Below are positions 1 through 6,583 of a stretch of DNA of 10,455 bases, piece by piece (positions within the stretch are counted from its first letter, which is position 1; each line of letters opens with the position of its first letter). Origin of the DNA: an uncultured Actinomycetes bacterium. Its GTDB lineage: Bacteria > Actinomycetota > Actinomycetes > S36-B12. Location: positions 1-10,455 of the forward strand of contig CAIXFB010000103.1 in assembly GCA_903918595.1 (NCBI GenBank). Direction: 5' to 3'. The notes under the pieces were generated by a model that was given only the letters and a program-made list of their open reading frames with translations, had not been told where the DNA came from and searched no databases. The position numbers and the translations under genes were made by a program.

Positions 1-425
1 AGTTTTTCAGCCCACGTGGGAACGAGCTTGCGATGCACCCCGAGAAGCGAGCCGTCTGATCCGAGAAACACGAGTGAGTTGTAGAGCGTGCCCATCGAGA
101 TCGGGTCACGTTCATTCACCCCAATAACGACGTAGGCACCGACCGAGCGAGCAGCGTTTGCCAGGGCGTCAATCTCTGGGCCAGGGATGTCGATGGCTGC
201 CCGGAAGAGCCGCTCAAACCACGGGCTGCCCTGAACCGGGGTCATGGTCCAGTTCCAGTAGGGATAGCCGGGCACGAATACCTCGGGAAACACCACGAGG
301 GAGGCTCCCGCTGCTCCGGCTTCAGCGATGAGATCGCAGGCTTTGGCCACGGTTGCGTCGGTATCAAGGAAAATAGGGGCAGCTTGAATCGCGGCGGCCG
401 TAAAGCGTGGGTAGTCCTTGCCCAT
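1..425 (-). CDS. Nitrilase (carbon-nitrogen hydrolase family), N-terminal part, runs off the window
   Basis: This reading frame starts at the ATG at 425-423 and stays open to base 1, giving 141 residues. The family hydrolyses nitriles to carboxylic acids plus ammonia with a Glu-Lys-Cys triad in the cytoplasm. Two triad members are visible: Glu48 in FPEVFVPGYPYWNW, the block typical of true nitrilases rather than general amidases, and Lys133 in HRKLVPTWAEK. The catalytic Cys lies beyond the window. A strong Shine-Dalgarno, GGAGGAG (complement of 437-443), sits 11 bases before the start and supports it. The gene is divergent from the dioxygenase operon and shares its control region, so it probably belongs to the same catabolic unit. 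The substrate (aryl-acetonitrile, aromatic or aliphatic nitrile) cannot be told from this part. Family assignment is firm; physiological role is inference. Confidence 0.92.
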   Translation of the reverse strand, partial: MGKDYPRFTAAAIQAAPIFLDTDATVAKACDLIAEAGAAGASLVVFPEVFVPGYPYWNWTMTPVQGSPWFERLFRAAIDIPGPEIDALANAARSVGAYVVIGVNERDPISMGTLYNSLVFLGSDGSLLGVHRKLVPTWAEK

Positions 426-436
426 GGCTTTTTTCG

Positions 437-443
437 CTCCTCC
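437..443 (-). promoter_or_regulatory. Ribosome binding site of the nitrilase gene
   Basis: The complement reads GGAGGAG, 11 bases upstream of the ATG at 425. It is a near-ideal Shine-Dalgarno and fixes the nitrilase start. Confidence 0.7.
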
Positions 444-477
444 GCAAATCGTCGAAATCTGGGGTAACGGTAGCACT

Positions 478-490
478 TGATCAAAGATCA
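478..490. promoter_or_regulatory. Candidate operator: inverted repeat TGATC-AAA-GATCA
   Basis: A perfect 5-bp inverted repeat with a 3-bp spacer is centred at 484, in the middle of the divergent region. It lies 33 bases before the dioxygenase start and 52 bases from the nitrilase start. The size and symmetry suit a dimeric repressor or activator. No regulator gene is in the window, so the binding protein is unknown. A chance occurrence cannot be excluded for a repeat this short. Confidence 0.35.
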
Positions 491-511
491 CGATACTATT
501 TTTTTGGGAGA

Positions 512-517
512 AGGGAG
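512..517 (+). promoter_or_regulatory. Ribosome binding site of the dioxygenase gene
   Basis: AGGGAG lies six bases before the ATG at 524. It decides this start over upstream in-frame codons beginning at 407, which would overlap the divergent nitrilase gene. Confidence 0.65.
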
Positions 518-523
518 CACCTC

Positions 524-1654
524 ATGACCGACACAGTGATCAGCGATTCCGCAATGGACGATGACTCCGTTGGGCGCTCACGCGTCAAGGACACCCCCGA
601 GTTGGCGGACTATTACGCCCGGCTGGCCAAGGTTGGCTCAGGTGCCCTCTGGACCGTGGCAAATGAGATCGAACCCTGGTTCCCCCAGCCCAAGTCAGTT
701 CCCATGCTCTGGCGCTATGCAGACCTGCGCCCCCTCGTCGTGGAGTCAGCATCCCTCGTCACTGGTAGCGACGCCGGCCGCCGGGTCGTGTATCTGGTCA
801 ACGACGAGCGCCGAGATGTCTCAGCCGCTGTCGGGTTGCTCTACTCCGGCATCCAAATCATGAATCCGGGTGAGTCCATGACCGCCCACCGTCATGCCGC
901 CTCAGCTCTCCGATTCGTCATGGAAGGGTCCGGCGCCTGGACAATCGTTGAAGGCGACCGCCTTGAAGTGGGTCCCAACGATTTCGCGATTACCCCGGGT
1001 GGCACCTGGCATGAGCACGGCAACTCAGCCTCCGACAATTTCGTCATCTGGCAAGACGGCCTAGATATTCCACTCGTGAACGCCCTCGATGCAAACTTCT
1101 ACCAAGTTCATCCAGACCTGCACCAGGTGCCCGGCAAGGTGGTGAACACCTCGATCCTCACGCACGGCAGCGGAATATTGAAGCCCGATCGCCGCAGTTG
1201 GAACAAGGCGTACTCCCCACTGCTCGGCTACCCGTGGGTGCAAACGCGCGAGGCGCTCGTCAACCTTTCCAAGGTGAGCGATGGCACCGACTACGACGGC
1301 GTCATCATGGAATACGTGAACCCCGTTACTGGCGGTTCGGTCATGCCGACCATGGGCGCGCACATGCAAATGCTGGCTCCTGGCCTTGCCACCAAGGCCC
1401 ATCGGCATACCGGTTCGGTTGTGTACCACGTTGCCGAAGGTCGTGGTCACTCGATCATCGCCGGGCGTCGCTTCGATTGGAAAGAGCACGACATCTTCTG
1501 CGTTCCTTCATGGGCGTGGCACGAGCACGCAAATGATGACCCCAACAATCCGGCATTCCTGTTTTCGTTCAACGATTTTCCGATGATCAACGCGTTGGCG
1601 TTGCACGCTGAACAGTCATACGACTCAGGTGACGGTCACCAAGACATCAGTTAA
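524..1654 (+). CDS. Gentisate 1,2-dioxygenase-type bicupin ring-cleavage dioxygenase
   Basis: The product has 376 residues, the usual size for gentisate 1,2-dioxygenases. These are cytoplasmic Fe(II) enzymes that cleave gentisate with O2 to maleylpyruvate. Two cupin domains are visible. The first has AHRHAASALRFVMEG with His122 and His124, and WHEHGN with His163. The second has AHRHTGSVVYHVAEG with His293 and His295, and WHEHAN with His333, followed by FSFNDFPMINAL. In characterised members iron sits in the N-terminal cupin. The ATG at 524 is chosen for its AGGGAG site; an upstream in-frame extension from 407 overlaps the nitrilase and has no family likeness. It is the first gene of the rightward operon. 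Close relatives act on salicylate or 1-hydroxy-2-naphthoate, so the substrate is uncertain while the ring-cleaving bicupin family is clear. Confidence 0.9.
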   Translation: MTDTVISDSAMDDDSVGRSRVKDTPELADYYARLAKVGSGALWTVANEIEPWFPQPKSVPMLWRYADLRPLVVESASLVTGSDAGRRVVYLVNDERRDVSAAVGLLYSGIQIMNPGESMTAHRHAASALRFVMEGSGAWTIVEGDRLEVGPNDFAITPGGTWHEHGNSASDNFVIWQDGLDIPLVNALDANFYQVHPDLHQVPGKVVNTSILTHGSGILKPDRRSWNKAYSPLLGYPWVQTREALVNLSKVSDGTDYDGVIMEYVNPVTGGSVMPTMGAHMQMLAPGLATKAHRHTGSVVYHVAEGRGHSIIAGRRFDWKEHDIFCVPSWAWHEHANDDPNNPAFLFSFNDFPMINALALHAEQSYDSGDGHQDIS

Positions 1655-1670
1655 GGACTCCCCACAAAAA

Positions 1671-2726
1671 ATGAGCACCCTGAAAATCGCGGCAATCCCA
1701 GGCGATGGCATCGGTAATGAAGTGCTGCCCGCAGCCGTTCGGGTACTCGATCGGGCCATGGAGCAATCCGGGGAGAGCATCACCTGGGAATGGGTTGATT
1801 GGGGGTGCGATCACTTTATTGAGCACGGCGCGATGATGCCGGCCGATGGAATTGATCGACTCTCGCAAACCGATGCCGTGTTCTTGGGCGCGGTTGGCCG
1901 GCCCGATGTGCCCGATCACGTATCGCTGTGGGGTCTGCTGATTCCGATTCGCCGGGCTTTCGACCAATACGTCAACCTCCGACCGACCCGCCAATTTGCC
2001 GGTGTCACTCCCCGCGTGGCTATTCCTGAGGGTGCACATATCGACCTGCTGATCGTTCGGGAGAACACGGAAGGTGAGTACTCCGAACTCGGTGGTCGCT
2101 TCGGTCAGGGCACCCCGCACGAGTTCGCGATTCAGGAGAATGTCTTCACCCGCCGAGGAATCGATCGAGTAGCTCGCTACGCATTCGAGCAGGCAAGCAA
2201 CCGCCGAAACTCTCTTACGTCAGCCACAAAGTCCAACGGCATCATCCACACGATGCCGTTCTGGGATGAAGTTGTTGATGAGGTGGCCACCGATTACCCC
2301 GGGGTCAAGGCCCGCAAGGTGCTCATCGACGCCTTGGCTGCGGAACTGGTCGGCCGGCCACACGATTTTGATGTGATCGTCGCCTCGAACCTCTTCGGCG
2401 ACATCCTCTCGGACTTAGCGTCGGCTTTGGTGGGCAGTCTTGGCATTGCCGCCTCAGCGAACCTTGATCCAGAGCGCAGATTTCCCTCCATGTTTGAACC
2501 CGTGCACGGCTCGGCGCCAGATATCGCAGGTCGTGGGATCGCCAACCCGGTCGCCGCCATCTGGTCCGGTGCCATGATGTTGGAACATCTCGGACACCAA
2601 GAGGCCGCAGGGCGCATAATGCTGTCAATCGAACGGTCGCTAAGTTCGCGCGATACCCGAACTGCGGATTTAGGCGGAACCGCCGATACTGAGTCCGTCA
2701 CCACAGCAGTAATGAACGGCCTGTAA
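1671..2726 (+). CDS. dmlA: Tartrate dehydrogenase/D-malate dehydrogenase family (decarboxylating, NAD-dependent)
   Basis: From the ATG at 1671 the protein has 351 residues, normal for this branch of the isocitrate/isopropylmalate dehydrogenase family. It begins with the family opening KIAAIPGDGIG. Substrate and metal sites are recognisable: VRENTEGEYS (129-138), Lys187 in TKSN, Asp220 in IDALAAELV, and Asp244 and Asp248 in NLFGDILSDL. The cofactor loop HGSAPDIAGRGIANP follows. MMPADG and VGRPDVPDHVSLWGLLIPIR point to the TtuC/DmlA branch rather than LeuB. Members oxidise and decarboxylate D-malate to pyruvate, or act on tartrate. A GTG at 1629 would add 14 residues and overlap the dioxygenase gene by 26 bases; the ATG is preferred because it lies just before the conserved start, although its AAGGA site (1653-1657) is 13 bases away. 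The gene lies 16 bases after the dioxygenase, so it is co-transcribed. Confidence 0.88.
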   Translation: MSTLKIAAIPGDGIGNEVLPAAVRVLDRAMEQSGESITWEWVDWGCDHFIEHGAMMPADGIDRLSQTDAVFLGAVGRPDVPDHVSLWGLLIPIRRAFDQYVNLRPTRQFAGVTPRVAIPEGAHIDLLIVRENTEGEYSELGGRFGQGTPHEFAIQENVFTRRGIDRVARYAFEQASNRRNSLTSATKSNGIIHTMPFWDEVVDEVATDYPGVKARKVLIDALAAELVGRPHDFDVIVASNLFGDILSDLASALVGSLGIAASANLDPERRFPSMFEPVHGSAPDIAGRGIANPVAAIWSGAMMLEHLGHQEAAGRIMLSIERSLSSRDTRTADLGGTADTESVTTAVMNGL

Positions 2727-2752
2727 GTCCGAGTCGGAAGGAAGACACCACC

Positions 2753-4921
2753 ATGGCTGAGCGGTCATTTGCCCAAGAGGTCAAGGAATTGCGACTCGGC
2801 GCGGGCGAGGAGTTCCGCGGAGAGGGCATCCTCGCCGTGACCAAGGCGCTGTTGCAGTCCGGCGTGGCCTACGTCGGCGGCTACCAGGGCGCACCGATCT
2901 CGCACCTCATGGATGTGTTGGGTGACTCCCAGGAGATTCTCGACGAACTTGGTGTCTACTTCGAAAACAGCGCCTCAGAGGCCACCGCTGCCGCGATGCT
3001 TGCAGCTTCCGTGCACTACCCGTTGCGCGGTGCCATCACCTTTAAATCAACGGTCGGTTTCAACGTCGCCTCCGACGCACTTGCAAACCTATCCTCCGGT
3101 GGCGTCACCGGCGGGGCACTCGTCATCATCGGCGAGGACTACGGCGAAGGCTCCAGCATCATGCAGGAACGCACGCACGCCTTCGCAATGAAATCACAGA
3201 TGTGGTTACTCGACCCGCGCCCGAACCTGACGTCGATCGTCGACATGGTTGAAAGCGGCTTCGAACTCTCCGAGGCCAGCAACACCCCCGTGATTCTCGA
3301 ACTGCGCCTGCGCTCCTGCCACCTGCACGGCACCTTCGAAGCCAAAGACAACCGCAGGCCGGAAATGACGATCAGCGAAGCAGTGGATAACCCGCGCAGA
3401 GACTTGTCGCGCGTGGTGTTGCCTCCCGCGAGTTTCTCGCATGAACAAGAGAAGGTGAACACGCGCTGGCCAGCGGCGGTGAAGTACATCACCGAAAACA
3501 ACTTGAACGAATTTGTTGCTGAAAAGGACCACGACTTCGGCATCATCTTGCAGGGCGGCTTGTTCAACAACGTCAACCGCGCTCTCGAGCTGCTCGGCCT
3601 TTCCGACGCCTTCGGCAACAGCACAGTTCCGCTCTACATCATGAACGTCACATACCCGGTGATTGATCAAGAAGTAGTGCGCTTCTGCGAAGGCAAGCGT
3701 GCGGTGCTGCTGGTTGAAGAAGGACAGCCCGATTTCATCGAGCAAAACATTCAAGCAGTACTACGACGCAACGATGCCACCGTCACATTGCACGGCAAGG
3801 ATCTGCTGCCCGTTGCTGGTGAGTACTCCCCCGCCGAGGTCACCAGGGGCGTCTTCGCTTTCATGCAGAAGTACGCATCACACCTTCTCGATCCGGCAAA
3901 CCTGCCCACAATCACCCTTCCCCGCGAAGACCCGCGCAGTCCATATGCACCGCGCATCAAGGCGGACCTCGTGCAAGGACGCCCACCAGGCTTTTGCACC
4001 GGCTGCCCAGAGCGTCCGATTTTTGCGGCACTCACCTTGGCCCAGCGGGAGGTGGGCGAACACCACGTCAGCGCAGACATCGGCTGTCACCTGTTCTCCA
4101 TCAATGCACCGTTCAACATCGGTGCCACCACGATGGGCTATGGCCTTGGTTCTGCTGCCGCATCCGGCCTCAATGGCAAAGACGCCAACAAGCGCCCCAT
4201 CGCATTCATGGGTGATGGCGGCTTCTGGCACAACGGACTCACCTCGGGCGTAGGTAACGCGGTATTCAATGAAAACGATCAACTTCTGGTGATCGTCGAC
4301 AATGACTACAGCGCGGCCACCGGCGGCCAAGACGTGCTGTCTTCCCATGCCGAGAACCCGCTCCGCTCGACCAAACACCCCATTGAGCGTGCGGTGCGTG
4401 GTATCGGTGTGAAGTGGTCGCGAACCATCACCAACACCTACAAGGTTGCCCAGATGCGCGACCTATTCAAAGAAGCACTCACGTCAACTGACAAGGGCCC
4501 CAAGGTCATCGTCGCGCAGAGTGAATGCACGCTGAACCGAATGCGTCGCGAAAAACCGGCCAAGGTGAAAGCGATCAAAGATGGCAAGCGCGTGGTGAAT
4601 GAGCGATTTGGCGTGGACCCCGAAACCTGCACAGGTGATCACTCGTGCATCCGCATCTCGGGTTGCCCATCACTCACCATCGCGGAAAATCCTGACCCGA
4701 TGCGCAAGGATCCGATTGCAACAGTGCTGAGTACCTGCGTGGGCTGTGGCCTGTGCGGTGAGAACGCGCACGCAGCCGCTTTATGCCCGTCGTTCTATCG
4801 GACCCAAGTCATCATCAACCCATCTCGCTGGGACCGATTCAAGACAGCAATGCGCACGCGGTACATCGGATTCCTGCAAACAGGTGTCGAAAAGCGCCTC
4901 GCCGGCATCGAACCCCGGTAA
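2753..4921 (+). CDS. iorA: Indolepyruvate:ferredoxin oxidoreductase alpha-type subunit (TPP and Fe-S domains)
   Basis: The 722-residue protein is a 2-oxoacid:ferredoxin oxidoreductase large subunit, which turns an aryl-pyruvate-type 2-oxoacid plus CoA into acyl-CoA, CO2 and reduced ferredoxin. In order it shows the N-terminal pyrimidine-binding domain (VGGYQGAPISHLMDVL near 40-55), a middle domain, and the C-terminal TPP domain. The latter has CTGCPERPIF (Cys415, Cys418), GDGGFWHNG from 487 and DNDYSAATGGQ from 516. A ferredoxin-like tail follows, with CTGDHSC (626-632), Cys638-Pro, CVGCGLC (662-668) and Cys678-Pro. One cluster cysteine is replaced by Asp629. GGAAGGA at 2736-2742, ten bases before the ATG, supports the start. 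It lies 26 bases after the dehydrogenase and is followed by the partner subunit. Family is certain; the true substrate need not be indolepyruvate. Confidence 0.93.
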   Translation: MAERSFAQEVKELRLGAGEEFRGEGILAVTKALLQSGVAYVGGYQGAPISHLMDVLGDSQEILDELGVYFENSASEATAAAMLAASVHYPLRGAITFKSTVGFNVASDALANLSSGGVTGGALVIIGEDYGEGSSIMQERTHAFAMKSQMWLLDPRPNLTSIVDMVESGFELSEASNTPVILELRLRSCHLHGTFEAKDNRRPEMTISEAVDNPRRDLSRVVLPPASFSHEQEKVNTRWPAAVKYITENNLNEFVAEKDHDFGIILQGGLFNNVNRALELLGLSDAFGNSTVPLYIMNVTYPVIDQEVVRFCEGKRAVLLVEEGQPDFIEQNIQAVLRRNDATVTLHGKDLLPVAGEYSPAEVTRGVFAFMQKYASHLLDPANLPTITLPREDPRSPYAPRIKADLVQGRPPGFCTGCPERPIFAALTLAQREVGEHHVSADIGCHLFSINAPFNIGATTMGYGLGSAAASGLNGKDANKRPIAFMGDGGFWHNGLTSGVGNAVFNENDQLLVIVDNDYSAATGGQDVLSSHAENPLRSTKHPIERAVRGIGVKWSRTITNTYKVAQMRDLFKEALTSTDKGPKVIVAQSECTLNRMRREKPAKVKAIKDGKRVVNERFGVDPETCTGDHSCIRISGCPSLTIAENPDPMRKDPIATVLSTCVGCGLCGENAHAAALCPSFYRTQVIINPSRWDRFKTAMRTRYIGFLQTGVEKRLAGIEPR

Positions 4922-4966
4922 CAACAACTCCACACCACTAGTGACACGAAGGGCGTAACCCAAGCC

Positions 4967-6559
4967 ATGACCGCAGGTTTCTCCGTAGCGATTGAAACAC
5001 CGCAGCGCACCCGGCCCATCACCATGGCTGTTCTGGCCATGGGTGGCGAGGGTGGCGGCGTGCTTTCTGACTGGACAGTCGCTCTCGCAGAAGACAACGG
5101 CTACTTCGCCCAGAGCACGTCGGTGCCTGGCGTGGCCCAACGCACCGGTGCCACGATTTATTACGTTGAGCTCTTTCCCAAGAACGCAGGAAGTGGCTAC
5201 CCGGTGCTCGGCACGATGCCCACTCCCGGCGAGGTCGACATCGTGGTTGCGTCAGAACTCATGGAAGGTGGCCGCGCAGTCCAGCGTGGATTCGTCACCC
5301 CAGAACGCACGACCTTGATCGCCTCAACTAGTCGCACCTACTCCATGCCCGAGCGCACGGCGATGGGTGATGGCCGGATCGATTCCACCGAGTTAGTGGA
5401 AGCAGCACTCGGGGCATCGCAACGCTTCATCCGCGGTGACTTTGCCCGCATCGCTGAAGATACGGGCAGCGTGATTAGCGCCGTCCTCTTCGGCGCCCTG
5501 TGCGGCGCGGGAGTTCTGCCCTTCACCCGCGAACAGTTCGAAGATGCCATCCGCTCGAGTGGCAAAGGGGTTGAGGCGAGCCTTCGCGCATTCGAAGGTG
5601 GGTACGCAGTTGCTCTAGCTCCGATCCGGCCCACCGTGGATGTGACCATCGGGATGCGCCCCGATGATCTCCCGCTACCTGGTGCTCCCGCTGTTCCCGA
5701 TGCAGCCGATGTGGCCCGCGCAATCTCCGACCCGGCCTCCATGGTGGGCAGCAAGCTGCAGGCGCAGGCCCAGCGCATCGCCACCGAGTTCCCGGCAGCA
5801 GCGCGGCTCATGCTCGTACACGGCATTAAGCGCACGGCCGAGTACCAAGATGTCAAGTATGCGGATCAGTACCTGGATCGAGTGGCAAGCATTGCCGCCC
5901 TCGAAGCCGATCCTGACGGCGAAGCTCGTCTTACCACCGAGGCTGCGCGCTACACCGCTCTCTGGATGACATACGAAGACACCATTCGCGTCGCATTCCA
6001 CAAAACCCGCAAGCGCCGGTTTGATCGCGTGGGGACCGAGGCGCGAGTCAAGGGTGATGAGGTCATGCAGGTCCACGAATACCTGCACCCACAGGTTGAA
6101 GAAATCTCTGACACCCTGCCCACCGCACTTGGCCGCTGGCTGCTGCGCTCTGCTTTGATGAACAAGATCATTTTCAAGGTCACCCACAACGGCATCAAGA
6201 TCCAGACCACCTCGCTGTGGGGCTTCACAACCTTGTACCTGCTTGCCCGCCTTCGCCCGTTGCGTCGTCGTTCACTTCGTTTTGGTGAAGAACAGCACCG
6301 TATCGATAGCTGGCTCACGTTGGTCCGCGAATACACCCCTGGCGACTACGCGCTCGGCTGCCAAATCGTTGAGTGCCAACAAGTGGTGAAGGGTTACGGC
6401 GACACGCACGCCAACGGAATGCGCAATTTCAACTCGATGATGGCTGCGCTTCCGATCTTGGTAGCCGGCCCCATGCCGGCCGACCGACTTGCTGGACTAC
6501 GAGCGGCTGCGCTGGCTGATGAGACCGGCACACAGTTAGCGGCTGCACTTCCTGCCTAA
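4967..6559 (+). CDS. iorB: Indolepyruvate:ferredoxin oxidoreductase beta/gamma-type subunit with long C-terminal extension
   Basis: The 530-residue protein begins (residues 20-75) with the gamma-type domain of 2-oxoacid:ferredoxin oxidoreductases. It carries MAVLAMGGEGGGVLSDW with the glycine-rich loop at 26-31, then STSVPGVAQRTGATIYYVELFP. The domain continues to about residue 220. The remaining roughly 300 residues match the extension seen in long bacterial forms (DUF6537-like as I recall it), including LMLVHGIKRTAEYQDVKYAD and the end region with KGYGDTHANGMRNFNSMM. It pairs with the preceding IorA, 45 bases upstream, to form the CoA-dependent 2-oxoacid oxidoreductase. In many bacteria both parts are one fused chain of over 1100 residues; here they are separate genes. 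The start is the ATG at 4967, with a weak AAGGG at 4949-4953. The function of the extension is unknown to me. It is the last gene of the operon, stopping 24 bases before the convergent livM. Confidence 0.9.
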   Translation: MTAGFSVAIETPQRTRPITMAVLAMGGEGGGVLSDWTVALAEDNGYFAQSTSVPGVAQRTGATIYYVELFPKNAGSGYPVLGTMPTPGEVDIVVASELMEGGRAVQRGFVTPERTTLIASTSRTYSMPERTAMGDGRIDSTELVEAALGASQRFIRGDFARIAEDTGSVISAVLFGALCGAGVLPFTREQFEDAIRSSGKGVEASLRAFEGGYAVALAPIRPTVDVTIGMRPDDLPLPGAPAVPDAADVARAISDPASMVGSKLQAQAQRIATEFPAAARLMLVHGIKRTAEYQDVKYADQYLDRVASIAALEADPDGEARLTTEAARYTALWMTYEDTIRVAFHKTRKRRFDRVGTEARVKGDEVMQVHEYLHPQVEEISDTLPTALGRWLLRSALMNKIIFKVTHNGIKIQTTSLWGFTTLYLLARLRPLRRRSLRFGEEQHRIDSWLTLVREYTPGDYALGCQIVECQQVVKGYGDTHANGMRNFNSMMAALPILVAGPMPADRLAGLRAAALADETGTQLAAALPA

Positions 6560-6583
6560 AGCTCGCACGTTTCGATTCACGGA
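6560..6583. other. Convergent operon junction, 24 bp, no intrinsic terminator seen
   Basis: The stop codons of iorB (plus strand) and livM (minus strand) are separated by only 24 bases. I see no stem-loop followed by a T run here on either strand. Read-through antisense transcription into the opposing operon is possible. Confidence 0.5.

Larger units (their letters stand above)
426..523. promoter_or_regulatory. Divergent intergenic control region between the nitrilase and dioxygenase genes
   Basis: These 98 bases lie between the two divergent start codons and must carry the promoters for both directions. Visible elements are the nitrilase Shine-Dalgarno (437-443), an inverted repeat at 478-490, a run of seven T at 499-505, and the AGGGAG Shine-Dalgarno (512-517) of the dioxygenase gene. 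TACTAT at 494-499 is a possible rightward -10 (four of six consensus bases), but no well-spaced -35 partner is evident. The promoter boxes are therefore not assigned. Confidence 0.5.

Noticed and set aside
494..499. TACTAT as the -10 box of the dioxygenase operon
   Set aside because: It matches four of six consensus bases, but the only -35-like sequence (TTGATC at 477-482) is 11 bases away, too close for a standard sigma-70-type promoter.
1061..1489. Minus-strand open frame of 142 residues inside the dioxygenase gene
   Set aside because: Shadow of a strongly supported gene on the other strand; no family motif and no ribosome binding site.
1629..1670. GTG start at 1629 for the dehydrogenase, overlapping the dioxygenase end by 26 bases
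   Set aside because: The extra 14 residues lack family likeness and the ATG at 1671 lies just before the conserved KIAAIPGDGIG. It stays possible because the Shine-Dalgarno before 1671 is weak.
2728..2738. TCCGA-G-TCGGA dyad between the dehydrogenase gene and iorA
   Set aside because: The single-base loop and short arms make a stable hairpin unlikely, and it merges into the iorA ribosome binding site. Probably chance.
3206..3754. Minus-strand open frame of 182 residues inside iorA
   Set aside because: It lies wholly within an unmistakable iorA coding sequence and its translation resembles no known protein.
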